From DAOUET01 sp034430155 (lineage in GTDB: Bacteria; Chloroflexota; Anaerolineae; Anaerolineales; UBA4823): 64,000 nucleotides of DNA. The notes beneath the pieces were generated by a model that made no database searches, was not told where the DNA came from, and worked only from the letters and a program-made list of their open reading frames with translations. The DNA lies in the NCBI GenBank assembly GCA_034430155.1, contig DAOUET010000037.1, positions 12,472-76,471 of the forward strand, written 5' to 3'. The translations under genes were made by a program, and so were the position numbers. Below are positions 9,405 to 19,567 of this stretch, piece after piece; positions within the stretch are counted from its first letter, which is position 1; each line of letters begins with the position of its first letter.

Positions 9405-10038
9405 TATGTGCCATAATCATATCTGCATTCCTTTGCAAGGCTGTTCGTCTAATATCGCCTCGACCTTCCACTGTTGATAAATACACAGGACGGCCGATTC
9501 GCATCTCAAGAACTGGACGTTTTCCGTGTAGTGCTCGTCGTAAAAAATCATCGGTGGATCCGACAACTCCTACTGGCACAACCGGCACTTTGACTTTATC
9601 AACCACATATGCCACGCCGGGGAACGCTCGCCTTAATCCAGGTGTATGAGTTCGCCCTCCCTCTGGTGCGAGCAGTAAAGGTCTCCCCGAACGTAATATT
9701 GACAGCATTGTCGCCACCACACGACGATCATATTCACCTCGGTGAAGAGGTATACCCCCGTATAATCGGGCGAGAGAAGCCTGCCCTGTGCGTTCCCAAA
9801 TATCGACAGCTCCTATTGCTTCAGGGGCAATCGGCCAAAAAGCAAGGATGAAAGGGGGTTCAAAAAGGGAGATATGATTAATGGCGATGAGGTAGGCGCC
9901 ATTATTTGGGATGTTCTCAATCCCAACCTTACGTACGTGACATAGTACATGGAAGAGGGCTCGGAAGGTGGGGCGCAGTACCAGACGCATAAATTTAATG
10001 TTCTGCGGTACCTTATATGTCACTTGCTCATCAGACAT
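9331..10038 (-). CDS. PlsC-like acyltransferase with an NHX4E variant catalytic motif (copy 3)
   Basis: PlsC-fold protein of 235 residues, directly behind cmk: its ATG lies inside the cmk stop region (8-nt overlap), with GGAGG 6 nt upstream. The motif I region reads NHISLFE, giving Glu where the family normally has Asp (NHX4D). The second motif reads APEGGRT. The His is present, so the His-acid pair may still work with Glu, but activity and substrate could differ. cmk-plsC adjacency is common in bacteria, which supports a housekeeping lipid role. Confidence 0.87.
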   Translation of the reverse strand: MSDEQVTYKVPQNIKFMRLVLRPTFRALFHVLCHVRKVGIENIPNNGAYLIAINHISLFEPPFILAFWPIAPEAIGAVDIWERTGQASLARLYGGIPLHRGEYDRRVVATMLSILRSGRPLLLAPEGGRTHTPGLRRAFPGVAYVVDKVKVPVVPVGVVGSTDDFLRRALHGKRPVLEMRIGRPVYLSTVEGRGDIRRTALQRNADMIMAHIASLLPEEYRGVYADYQISPAKTS

Positions 10039-10717
10039 ATTGTCCCTCCACCAATTCCTTTAATCTCTTCAGAACTTCCTCGATTTCTAACCCGTCTGAA
10101 TCCAGGATGATGGCATCAGCCGCCGGTCTGAGCGGTGCGATCTTTCGAGTGGAATCAATTTGATCACGTCTTCGCACAGATTCGAGAACCTCTTCTAAAG
10201 AAGCATGCACACCCCTCGCTCGCAATTCAGCCAATCGCCTACGCGCCCGCTCCTTTTCTGAAGCAATCAGATACACCTTTAAATCTGCTTCCGGCAGCAC
10301 GACAGTCCCGATATCCCGCCCCACCATTACTACCCTGCCTCTCATTCCAATTCGCCGTTGTGGGGCGCTCAAAGCATTCCGGACTTCTCGAATTGCAGCC
10401 ACATCGGAGACTTTCAGATCGACCTCCGATCGCCTGATTTCCCAGGTAACATCCTGGTCATCTACCAGAACGTCATAGGCGCGTCCATCATCTCGGGATG
10501 GCGCTTGCACGTCAATTTTGATCTCCTTGGCAATGCTTGCGATCTCAGCCTGGTTTTCAACCGGAACTCCCCGCTTTATCGCCACCAAAGTCACTGCTCG
10601 GTACATCACTCCAGTATCAAAATACAAATACCCTAAATATTCAGCTAATTTCTTTCCCAAGGTCGACTTACCTGAGGCCGCCGGTCCGTCGATCGCAATA
10701 ATACTCGCTGCAACCAT
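10031..10717 (-). CDS. cmk: Cytidylate kinase
   Basis: Phosphorylates CMP and dCMP to the diphosphates in pyrimidine nucleotide salvage (cytosol). The P-loop reads GPAASGKST at about residues 10-18, followed by the characteristic YFDTGVMYRAVT segment, a GRDIGTVV motif and an RRxAELRARG lid region. Its 228 residues match the family length. The start is ATG 10717 with GGAG 5 nt upstream. It heads a four-gene overlapping set with three PlsC acyltransferases. Confidence 0.97.
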   Translation of the reverse strand: MVAASIIAIDGPAASGKSTLGKKLAEYLGYLYFDTGVMYRAVTLVAIKRGVPVENQAEIASIAKEIKIDVQAPSRDDGRAYDVLVDDQDVTWEIRRSEVDLKVSDVAAIREVRNALSAPQRRIGMRGRVVMVGRDIGTVVLPEADLKVYLIASEKERARRRLAELRARGVHASLEEVLESVRRRDQIDSTRKIAPLRPAADAIILDSDGLEIEEVLKRLKELVEGQYV

Positions 10718-10767
10718 CGCTTCTCCAATATCGCATATCGATCTTAAATCGATCGACCTCTACCTAT

Positions 10768-12534
10768 TTATTTGAACGGTTCAATGAATGGCAAGATCTT
10801 TTCACCATCAGATGACTGGTTTTCGGAAGAGGGTATCAGCGTACCATCTGGAAATAAATCTCCGCGCGCCCATAAAATCACTTGTTCAACTCGTTCGGGC
10901 GCTTGGCGAAATACAACCCAACTCGACCAATTTCCTGGTAAGAATCCATCCCAATCGGGATAGGCTCGCCAGGCAAAATCCTGGCCACGATATGCAACTT
11001 TCAAGCTCGGTTCAGTCTGATCTGCCGAACTGATTATCACCGACGGTAATTCCCCAATCCCCAGACTTGACGAAAATTCCACCTTAGGCCAGTCTCTTAA
11101 AACCCACTGCAAAGCAGAATCCTGCATAGTAACTAAAACATCTAGGGAATTACGTAATCCTGTCTTCCAATCCGATAGATCTCCCAGAGTCTTTATAAGC
11201 AGATCAGATTCCTGGATGGCCGGTGGAGGGGTCCAAGTCTCTTGAACGGAGTTTTGACGCAGCTGCGATACTCCCCACATACTCGCTATTCCATACAATC
11301 CCAGAGCGATCCCAGATCCCCAGGCAAGGCCGCGTTGTGCCACGGTAGCTGACCAACCCATTGCCACGAGTAAGGTAGTCACCACACCTAAAGCCAGAGT
11401 ACCACCAATTACAATCCAACGCAGCCGTAGAATTTGTGGGTCACCTGCGAAATGAGTCAGGCCTGTCAGGTTGAGCCAGCTCAAAGCCAATAAAATAAAG
11501 ATCAAAACAGCCTGACCTGTTGCTGGCAGCACTTCCCATTCATAAACCTGTAAATGCCGGTTTATTTCAAGGGCAGCCAGCACCCATAACGGCAATAAGA
11601 CCCAGGCGAGGTCGCCCGTCTGCCGCCCAGGATAAATTACCACCAGAAACAAGGCGACTACAACCCATAAACTTAGCCATCTTTCCCTAGAGTGCTGGCT
11701 TATCCATCCCCTTAACGCGGCTATTAATCCAAAGACTAGTGCTAGCGGTTGATAAAAAAGGAGCGCGGCCATCAATCTTCCGGCTGTCACACTCGATGGA
11801 GCCACCCACCCATGGAAATAAGCCGGTACTATTCCCGCCAGAGCGCCCAAACCTTGAGGAAATTGAAAGAAGAGGGTACCGACTATTAGAATCGTACCCC
11901 CACCAGCAAGAATCCCAGCCCGCACTCCTTCAGAGGGCAGCTTCTCAAATCCTTGCTCGCCGAGTCGATCTAAAAGGTGAAATCGCCTCAAATATCTTCC
12001 CCCCAACCAGGTCAGAACCAGATTCAATCCGCCTTGTATCACGGCTGGACCTCCGAGTAGCGCCAGACCGCCGAATATCCCGGCCAGGATGAAGCTGCGT
12101 GTATATATCAGGCTTAAGGCTAATAGTCCAAATCCGATCGCCAGCATCGGACCTCCTGCCAGGCGAGAAAGTGCCACCAACCCGGGGTCAATCGCCAACC
12201 CAAATGCCAATATCAAAGCGGTTTTGTGGCCTAAAAATCGCCGAAACTGAAATGGCACCAACACCAGCAGGCTGCCTGCCAAAGCTGGCCAGAAACGTGC
12301 AAGGGCGTTACTGCTGCCAAACACAAAGAATACCAGCCCGGTAAGCAAGGAATAGCCTGGCTGAGGTCCCAGTGCTATCGAATCCCCCTTGGCTACATGC
12401 CATGCCTGTAGCCCCCACCCGGCCTCATAATCAGAAAGTGGAGTCGAACCCAGATGTAAAAGGCGGACCCCTAAGGCCAAAACAAATGCCAGGATAAGTA
12501 ATAATCTCTCACCAGAAATACGGTCTAATTTCAT
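10768..12534 (-). CDS. GT39-like (PMT/ArnT type) membrane glycosyltransferase
   Basis: Polytopic GT-C protein of 588 residues with about a dozen hydrophobic segments and a soluble C-terminal domain of about 150 residues. The first external loop carries acidic residues Asp35 and Glu37 (SDYEAGW), the position of the catalytic acid in PMT/ArnT proteins. Such enzymes use a lipid-linked sugar and transfer it on the outer face of the membrane; acceptor and sugar are unknown here. No clear ribosome binding site precedes the ATG. It lies 50 nt upstream of cmk and 36 nt downstream of the S8 protease gene. Confidence 0.82.
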   Translation of the reverse strand: MKLDRISGERLLLILAFVLALGVRLLHLGSTPLSDYEAGWGLQAWHVAKGDSIALGPQPGYSLLTGLVFFVFGSSNALARFWPALAGSLLVLVPFQFRRFLGHKTALILAFGLAIDPGLVALSRLAGGPMLAIGFGLLALSLIYTRSFILAGIFGGLALLGGPAVIQGGLNLVLTWLGGRYLRRFHLLDRLGEQGFEKLPSEGVRAGILAGGGTILIVGTLFFQFPQGLGALAGIVPAYFHGWVAPSSVTAGRLMAALLFYQPLALVFGLIAALRGWISQHSRERWLSLWVVVALFLVVIYPGRQTGDLAWVLLPLWVLAALEINRHLQVYEWEVLPATGQAVLIFILLALSWLNLTGLTHFAGDPQILRLRWIVIGGTLALGVVTTLLVAMGWSATVAQRGLAWGSGIALGLYGIASMWGVSQLRQNSVQETWTPPPAIQESDLLIKTLGDLSDWKTGLRNSLDVLVTMQDSALQWVLRDWPKVEFSSSLGIGELPSVIISSADQTEPSLKVAYRGQDFAWRAYPDWDGFLPGNWSSWVVFRQAPERVEQVILWARGDLFPDGTLIPSSENQSSDGEKILPFIEPFK

Positions 12535-12570
12535 AGGATAGCTAACCAGTATTATAACCCTATGATCTGA

Positions 12571-15500
12571 TCACTTATTTGCAACGATGATTGGAAGATA
12601 AACTCGAGAAAACAGCCCGAAGGTGGTCGCTCGGGCGACCGTCTGAATATTATTGTCTAGAGTAGAAATTGCTGTTACGGTAGTGATATCTTGATCGTCT
12701 CCTTCAATCTGGTCTGGCACATTTACAATCAACATCACATCCATATGCTCACCTGATCCCAGATTGACTGCCTTCAACGGCGATATGCTGGCTTGCCATA
12801 AACCATCAAGTGTGAAGGTAAAGGTATCGCTATAATCTCCGGTGTTGGTGATTGTAAAGATGTAAGAGACCTGCGTGCCCGGAAAGCCCTCCCCACTTTG
12901 ATCCTTGCTCATTTGAACGCCCGGATTCACGGTCGCCAACGTGTTTCCAACCGCTTCAACAAAGATCCCATTATTCAGAGCAGATGTCGCTACCAAAATA
13001 AAGCTATCTCCACCAATCACGCTGGAATTGGGGGAGTCAGAAGAAGATATTGGTTGGTTAGGGATATGTACACTGATATTGACGTTTTTCCCAGCCCCCG
13101 GAAGCAGCTCACCTGTGTCAGAAGGGAGTGATGTTTGCCATTGGTTGCCGCTGATATCCAGAGAAAAGGAATTATCTACCTGACCGGTGTTGGTTATTCG
13201 GTAAGTGAATGAGACCACCTCCCCAGGACTGCCCATGCGGGTTTGTGTGAGAGGTGCGATTTTCACCCCCGGAGATTGGCAACCCTGCACCGTCACGTCA
13301 TCGATATACCAACCCTCTTTCGCAATGATGTTATCGGTTCCCAACCGAAACCGAAATTTCACCGATTCTCCTGCATAAGCATCCAGAGATACCACGGAAT
13401 TCAACCAATCTTGCGGGTCACCACACCAGGCTTCCATACCCTGCAAGGGATTTTCGAAATTAACCGAAACCAAGGCATCATATGGGTCTGTCAATAAGCT
13501 TGAGTTGGGAATCTGCTCCCAGTTTATGCCGCTATCTGTGGAAATCTCCGCGATGCCTCCATCCCAACAGATATCACCACTAAAAATCTTTTCGATAGAC
13601 TGGTAATTCCAGAACTCTAAGTACAACGGTTCTAACCCTTCCGGTAAAATGATCTCGGGGGAGATCAGGTATTGGTCACTTACCTCATTTAAATCAGTGG
13701 CATAGAAAGAGGTTGTTCCGCTGTGTTTGCGATAAATGGAGAGAGTCCAGCTGTCCAAAATACCGCTATGAATCCAACCGCCACTTCCTGAATCGAAATC
13801 TTCACTGAATAACGTTTCTGGCAAAGATCCGATCGGGCACTCACCAGGAAGCGCAGCCGTGGAAAACTTATAAGTACTCGAGAAATTACCTTCACCGCAG
13901 ACGTTCTGAGAGCGCACTCGCCAGAAAAATAACCCGCTGCTATCCAGATCGTCTTGAGGGGTAAAGCTCGGGTTTGTCAAGCCTTGTGCCGATGCTACGA
14001 TGTTGTTGAAGTTGTTGTCTGTTGCGATCTGGATAGCGTAGCTTCCCGCTTGATCGACGGAATCCCAGGTGAAAGTCGGCCGGATTGCCTGATTCACCGC
14101 ACCATTCATTGGCGTAATCAAGGCTGGCTGACCTGGAACGATACTATAAATATTCAACCCCACCGTGATAGTATGTGAAAGGGTTTGAGCCACGCCAATG
14201 ACATGGAAGTCGTAGCTGCCGACTGGGCTTTCATTCAATTGAGAGACCGTCAACTGGCTATTACCCGGAGGAGTGACCGGGTTGTTGCTGAAATTCACCA
14301 CACTTCCCGTTGGTTCTCCACTAGCGTTCAAGGTGACCACCTCTCCGAATCCCATGATTTGCCCCACATTGATGCCATATACACCCGTGGGGTTATCGCT
14401 ACTGCATATATTTTGGGAATTTGGCGTCGCTGACAGTGTGAAGTCAGATGCTTGTGCGCAGTTATAGCACACCAGCGCAAAATCCTGATCGGTCCCATCG
14501 CCAAAATTGGGGAGACCATCTCCCGCAATGTTGAAGGCAGTCACCGTGATATTTAGACTGCCGCTGGTTCCAGCAGGCAGGAAAACGGCTTCATAATTGT
14601 TGTTAGAGTCAGGCGATCCTCCGGAGAGGCTCCATCGTTGGCTAAAATTATTTCCTAAGTAACTATTCCCAGCCACCTCGACTTGCAAATTGAGATTATT
14701 GACCTGAGGGCTGACACCAACTGCCCCTGCCTGGTCGGTATATACCAGTACGATGCGTACCGGCTTGCTTAGGTCTGCTACTAATCCACTGAATGTCCAG
14801 GTCTCACCGCTATTTCCAAAAATAACAGTCTGGTCAACCAGATAGCGAGGCGTATCGCCAAAGGCAGCCGCCATATCTGGCATGCCGTAGCCTTGATTAT
14901 TGCTTGGCAAGGTGTCATTTGCGCTCGTGCCACTCAAGTAGGTCGGGTGCGCGATCATATATGCCTTTATCATCGCCGGACTGGGTTCTATCAACCCATA
15001 GGTTTCTTCTAACCAGTAATAATAAAGCGAGGCCACTCCCGCGATTGCCGGTGTAGAATGGCTCGTTCCGGAAGAGGCCGCAAAGGTAGTTTGCCCACTA
15101 GGGTGGTAAGTGTCACAAACACCTGAGCCATTGTAATCGGGGTTCGTACTGGCGGTACCCTGGATATGGGTGCCAGGCGCCATAATTTCGGGTTTGACTC
15201 TGCCACCCGGCACAGGCCCTCGACTGGAGAAGGAGATAACATCCATGGCATTGTCCGCCCCGCTTGGACCGACAAAACACCCATCTGTCCAATTTGGGCG
15301 ATCGTTCTCGGAGGCACCCACGGTGATAACATTCTTGGCATTTCCCGGCGTTCCGACGCTCCCACTATCCGGGCCGTCATTTCCAGCGGAAAATACAAAC
15401 AGTAGCTGTTGGTTACCGGAAAGATTTGGATTGGCGTCGCGTGTTCCGGCATCGTAGGCCTGAGAGGAAAAGTCGTAGGTGCCAGCACAACCGCCGCACC

Positions 15501-16851
15501 CCCAGGAATTACTGCTGATGCGGGCTCCGGCCTCATAGCTCGTTTGTATTACACCCTGGTCGCTGTTACCACAGTTCGAGACATCATATGACTCGTCGAA
15601 TATTCGTGTACCTGCCAAACGACCGTATGGGTTGATCCCCAGACCGCGGTTGAATCCATCTCCATCCCTGTATGGAGAACCACTGCGATTATCATAACCA
15701 CCTGCTATGCTGGTATTGAGGTGCCCATGCCCGTCTGGACCACCTCCATCAGATGCAGAGGTGCAATTCTGGACGTATGCTAATCTGGTGGCGTTGTTCA
15801 GATTTCCAAATATATGCAAAGTCGAATCGCCAGAATTCACATTCCCGTTGCCAATGCCATCATCGGTGATATCCACGATGGGATAATCGTTAGGGCTCGT
15901 ACTGAAGCCATAACTGTTTAACCAGGAAATGTATCCCGGTCCAGCAGGACCAGTCAGGCTGGCGTCAAAATTTGCTGCCAGGATTTGTCCCTGAACCTCG
16001 TCCATCAACTCCCTCTCAAACTTCTCCCCAATCCAATATACATCGGGAAGGTTGGCCGCCCGATAAATATCGCCTAAACGCATCTTCACCTGGATGGTTT
16101 CAAAAGCCATGATTGGACTCCAGGGAGCCAATTCTTGAACGCTCATGTCTTTGATTGCTTTTTTACTCTGGCTATTTTCTGGGTGGCTATACATCTGAAG
16201 GTAAACAGGTACAATTTCATCGGGTTTGCTCTGTTTATTGAACCGCTCGATCAACGAAGGCCCTAACTTAAAATATGGCTGATAAACAGCACTGTATTGT
16301 AAGAAATCTCCCCTGCCTGCCATACTGCTCAATCTGGCTCGGCCGCTGTCGTCCGTCCACACCAGATAGGCATTATTGGCAATGTAATGCACCAGAGTGC
16401 TACCTGTAGCTTCTACTGCCGATAACCATTCTGCCTTTATCGGTCCGATAAACTGCACAAGCTGCAGACCAGGACCACTCGCCTTCCCCAGGTTGAGCTG
16501 CTCGGGCAGATTCAATATATCAATTTGGGTGTTAAACGGGTAAGCATCGATCAGAATCTCATCCAAATCATCCGCTGGAATGAGAGAGCTGCCAAGTTGG
16601 GCGGATAATAGCCTCCCTGCTTGGTCTGAAACTCGATACAACCCGAACGATCCGTAATCCTGTAGAAGAGTAACCCCCGGTTGGTCAGGTCTCAATAAGC
16701 CGGTCTGTACGATAACCTTGTGTTGCCTGATTTGCGGGTTAGCTGAGGAGGCTTCTGCAGAATCTCTCCCGAAGACGAAGAATATTACCACCAAGACCAT
16801 CAAACCACTTAGAAGTGAACTGAGCACCAGCGCACCACGTTTACTGATCAT
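12571..16851 (-). CDS. Secreted multidomain S8 (subtilisin-like) serine protease
   Basis: Exported protease of 1426 residues. A signal peptide occupies about residues 1-35 and a propeptide-like region runs to about 300. The catalytic domain follows, with the triad apparently Asp330 (ITDDG), His375 (GHGH) and Ser597 (SGTSHSTP), and oxyanion Asn491 (SAGNDG). After the protease come a PPC-like beta domain, a fibronectin-III-like domain (FTWDSV...FFWRVRS), a jelly-roll/MAM-like domain with paired cysteines, and two NEW3/DUF11-like beta repeats (FTYRITNTG and YIFTITNTG). It ends in the hydrophobic tail YLPIIVANK. AGGAGG lies 8 nt before the ATG. It sits inside a glycosyltransferase cluster and may be a glycosylated surface protein. 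Confidence 0.93.
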   Translation of the reverse strand: MISKRGALVLSSLLSGLMVLVVIFFVFGRDSAEASSANPQIRQHKVIVQTGLLRPDQPGVTLLQDYGSFGLYRVSDQAGRLLSAQLGSSLIPADDLDEILIDAYPFNTQIDILNLPEQLNLGKASGPGLQLVQFIGPIKAEWLSAVEATGSTLVHYIANNAYLVWTDDSGRARLSSMAGRGDFLQYSAVYQPYFKLGPSLIERFNKQSKPDEIVPVYLQMYSHPENSQSKKAIKDMSVQELAPWSPIMAFETIQVKMRLGDIYRAANLPDVYWIGEKFERELMDEVQGQILAANFDASLTGPAGPGYISWLNSYGFSTSPNDYPIVDITDDGIGNGNVNSGDSTLHIFGNLNNATRLAYVQNCTSASDGGGPDGHGHLNTSIAGGYDNRSGSPYRDGDGFNRGLGINPYGRLAGTRIFDESYDVSNCGNSDQGVIQTSYEAGARISSNSWGCGGCAGTYDFSSQAYDAGTRDANPNLSGNQQLLFVFSAGNDGPDSGSVGTPGNAKNVITVGASENDRPNWTDGCFVGPSGADNAMDVISFSSRGPVPGGRVKPEIMAPGTHIQGTASTNPDYNGSGVCDTYHPSGQTTFAASSGTSHSTPAIAGVASLYYYWLEETYGLIEPSPAMIKAYMIAHPTYLSGTSANDTLPSNNQGYGMPDMAAAFGDTPRYLVDQTVIFGNSGETWTFSGLVADLSKPVRIVLVYTDQAGAVGVSPQVNNLNLQVEVAGNSYLGNNFSQRWSLSGGSPDSNNNYEAVFLPAGTSGSLNITVTAFNIAGDGLPNFGDGTDQDFALVCYNCAQASDFTLSATPNSQNICSSDNPTGVYGINVGQIMGFGEVVTLNASGEPTGSVVNFSNNPVTPPGNSQLTVSQLNESPVGSYDFHVIGVAQTLSHTITVGLNIYSIVPGQPALITPMNGAVNQAIRPTFTWDSVDQAGSYAIQIATDNNFNNIVASAQGLTNPSFTPQDDLDSSGLFFWRVRSQNVCGEGNFSSTYKFSTAALPGECPIGSLPETLFSEDFDSGSGGWIHSGILDSWTLSIYRKHSGTTSFYATDLNEVSDQYLISPEIILPEGLEPLYLEFWNYQSIEKIFSGDICWDGGIAEISTDSGINWEQIPNSSLLTDPYDALVSVNFENPLQGMEAWCGDPQDWLNSVVSLDAYAGESVKFRFRLGTDNIIAKEGWYIDDVTVQGCQSPGVKIAPLTQTRMGSPGEVVSFTYRITNTGQVDNSFSLDISGNQWQTSLPSDTGELLPGAGKNVNISVHIPNQPISSSDSPNSSVIGGDSFILVATSALNNGIFVEAVGNTLATVNPGVQMSKDQSGEGFPGTQVSYIFTITNTGDYSDTFTFTLDGLWQASISPLKAVNLGSGEHMDVMLIVNVPDQIEGDDQDITTVTAISTLDNNIQTVARATTFGLFSRVYLPIIVANK

Positions 16852-16959
16852 GGCAATATCCTCCTCCCGATAAGATCGCGATAAGCTAGTTTTTCCAATA
16901 AGATTATTGGGTGAACATACCGACCAGCTTCATCACCATCGAGATTTCCGGCTAATCCT

Positions 16960-19482
16960 TTATGATAGCGGCCCAGGGACTTCGTAAATTGTTGCCTGGT
17001 CAAGTTGAAATACTGGCGTTAGAAAACGATTAAATTTGTTATCCTGAGCGCCATACGTCGATCGTTCCAATGATCCGACAAAAACATAGCGTACATCATA
17101 GCGACGCAGGAGTTCTTGGACTTCGTTCATGTCATTAGAACGATAAATTTCCTCGATATCTGCTTGCCTGGTACCCATCTCTTTGGCACCGCCGCGCCAT
17201 TGGCTTTCGTGTCCGGGCCAACCCAGCACAGTCGCCTGGCCACTCAAAGTGGCTACCCGGGCATACCCCGAGTAGCTGTCCCCCACAGCCTCTACTACAA
17301 CTCCTTGAGGAGCCGATTGCAACCACTGGATAGCTGCCATATCATCAGGTGATTGCCGTGCCAAATAAGCTGTACCGTCCAATGTCCAGCCTTGCGGTGG
17401 GTTGAACCCGTGGGTCTTATCCCACAATCCCAAGACCGGATAGGTCAACGCCATCACAAGAAGGACCAGCATGCTGAAGCGATAGACGCCATCCCAGATA
17501 CCCCGCAATTCTTGAAGTAAAACCGCCGTACCAAAAGCTGCCACGATCCCCCATAACAACCAGGCTTCGAAGTAGAATTTGAAAATAGTATTTATGCGGT
17601 ATCCAAACTGATCGCGCAGATAGAAGAATTCCGGTCCAAATACCAGTAACGTACCCAGTAGAACAAGCAACAATGCAAACCTGCTGGAAAGGTTCCTGTT
17701 CTCTGAGTTTATTCCCGCGGTTGGCTCTTCCTTTTCTAATGAAACGCTCACATTTTTCTGGATTGGCTGGCGCGGCCACAACAAACCGATAGACGCTCCC
17801 AGCAGGACTATAGTTGTAATCCAACCCCCTGGACTGTTCAATCGCCTCCACAGGGTTTCTTGAAAGAGCAAGCCAACACTGCCCTGCGCACCCAAAGAGC
17901 CCAGATAGATATCTCCAATGATCGGTAAACTGATAATACCCAAACCTAGAAGCAGGCAAAGGATCAACAAAACCAAAGCCAACCCGACCCCTAAGGTTAA
18001 CCCCTTCCTTAATCGGCTCCAACCCCCATCAAGTTTCCAACAAAAAATTAAAAACGCGCAGATCGGAACCAGCAACGAACCAAACATCACCCACATCTGC
18101 GCGCCTCGAGTTGGATAGATAAGGTTTGGTAAGATACCACCTGCTTGGGAGGAAAATCCCAAATAAAATGGGAAATAAAGCAGCACTCCACTCAAACCTA
18201 ACACAATACCCAACTTCAGGAAATCCCATAACCGTGCAAGACTCCAACCGCTTATTTGCGACTCCCAAAATACATACGCTCCGCAAAACAAGCTCACATA
18301 TATCGGAAAATCCCAGGTGTTCAGAAACGCCATACCCCCCAATGCCAAAGCTGCCAGCGCAAAAGTTTGACGGTTTATCTGCAAATGCAGTCGGAACCAG
18401 TTCAATTGGCCGCGCCCACCACCTAAGACTAAATTATACGCCAAGGTCATAGCCAAGAAGGCGAATGGCATTGCCAAGACATGTGGGTGTAAGTCTGCCA
18501 ACAGATATGAGAAAAAAGGAAACTCATCGATGACATCCCCCTTAGAGACGCCCCGAAGGTCGTAATCTTGCACCACCCGCGATGCCTGCCACCACCACCA
18601 GCCTCCTGTACCGTAAAGCCTTGGTAGCCAGGAAAAGGGGGTAGTCGCTGCCTGGTTGATATTGGGGATATCCAACCATTTCCAAAATCCGGAAGTACTT
18701 GCACTGGAAAAAATTCCTCGAGCGTGCAATACTTCTAAGAATCCTTCCAGGTTACTGACGATTAGAATGAAGAAAGGTCCCAGCAACGCTGAAAATAAAT
18801 ATCCCCTCTCTGTAAAGCTTTTGCGAGGCCCTCTGCCACTCAAACCATTCTTCGAAGCAAAATGGTTAACCAGCAAATCGTAAATCAATCCGTAAGCGCC
18901 GATTGCACTCAAAGAAAATACGAGTGAAATTCCCAGATTAAAAGCCACACCTCCAGGAGTAGCCGTCAATTGAGCCAACATAGCTACCAATACATAACCG
19001 AAATAATAATAGGAAATGGCGTAGCCTGAAAGCCATGGATCGTGTGGTGGAAAAACCGGTGAATGTAAAATCGCATTAATGAAGGCTAACTCCATCGGTT
19101 TTTCGGTGCCATAAATTTCGGGGTTAGCTGCTCTAACGATAGTCCAGGCTACGAAGGATACCAGGAATATGATTTCTACGCTGAATACCAGGCTACGGCG
19201 TGTTCGCCACCACCGGGAGAAATCTTCTCGAGAAATCCCGTGTAATGCCCAAAGACTCAATGCCAGCACAACTCCCAAGGTTAATACCAACCCCCCCGGG
19301 TTGTTGCGGATAATGCCCAGTGTAGCCAGTAACCAGAAGCCGTAACCCCATAATAATATCCCCAAGGTTCGACTCAATGCGTATCCGCGATCCGGTAGAG
19401 CTGGGAGCAGGCGAAAAGCCAGCGGGAAGCTCAGCAATCCCAACAGGGAAACAGTCAAATACCAAAGGAGAAAAGAAAGCAT
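16960..19482 (-). CDS. DUF2298 (Chlor_Arch_YYY) polytopic membrane protein
   Basis: Membrane protein of 840 residues with about 16-18 hydrophobic segments. It carries the family hallmarks KPMELAFIN near residue 127 and the tyrosine run ISYYYFGY. A soluble C-terminal tail of about 150 residues (from about 690) contains GWPGHESQWRGG and a segment ending YVFVGSLER. The DUF2298 family is known from Chloroflexota and archaea and is thought to be GT-C-like, but its function is not established. It is a paralogue of the C-terminal half of the next upstream gene (85 nt away), which shares KPM..., YYY and the YVFVG/YIVVG-LER tail motifs. Confidence 0.88.
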   Translation of the reverse strand: MLSFLLWYLTVSLLGLLSFPLAFRLLPALPDRGYALSRTLGILLWGYGFWLLATLGIIRNNPGGLVLTLGVVLALSLWALHGISREDFSRWWRTRRSLVFSVEIIFLVSFVAWTIVRAANPEIYGTEKPMELAFINAILHSPVFPPHDPWLSGYAISYYYFGYVLVAMLAQLTATPGGVAFNLGISLVFSLSAIGAYGLIYDLLVNHFASKNGLSGRGPRKSFTERGYLFSALLGPFFILIVSNLEGFLEVLHARGIFSSASTSGFWKWLDIPNINQAATTPFSWLPRLYGTGGWWWWQASRVVQDYDLRGVSKGDVIDEFPFFSYLLADLHPHVLAMPFAFLAMTLAYNLVLGGGRGQLNWFRLHLQINRQTFALAALALGGMAFLNTWDFPIYVSLFCGAYVFWESQISGWSLARLWDFLKLGIVLGLSGVLLYFPFYLGFSSQAGGILPNLIYPTRGAQMWVMFGSLLVPICAFLIFCWKLDGGWSRLRKGLTLGVGLALVLLILCLLLGLGIISLPIIGDIYLGSLGAQGSVGLLFQETLWRRLNSPGGWITTIVLLGASIGLLWPRQPIQKNVSVSLEKEEPTAGINSENRNLSSRFALLLVLLGTLLVFGPEFFYLRDQFGYRINTIFKFYFEAWLLWGIVAAFGTAVLLQELRGIWDGVYRFSMLVLLVMALTYPVLGLWDKTHGFNPPQGWTLDGTAYLARQSPDDMAAIQWLQSAPQGVVVEAVGDSYSGYARVATLSGQATVLGWPGHESQWRGGAKEMGTRQADIEEIYRSNDMNEVQELLRRYDVRYVFVGSLERSTYGAQDNKFNRFLTPVFQLDQATIYEVPGPLS

Positions 19483-19567
19483 CAGGTGTATTGAGAGGGT
19501 TAATACTTGATATCTACACGGAAGAAGTAGTTATCTTACTTGCAGACTCAACGCTTATCCTACCATG

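Noticed and set aside
15009..15536. 175-codon minus-strand frame inside the S8 protease gene.
   Set aside because: It is a shadow of the protease gene, whose catalytic Ser and Asn motifs are read in the other frame across the same bases.
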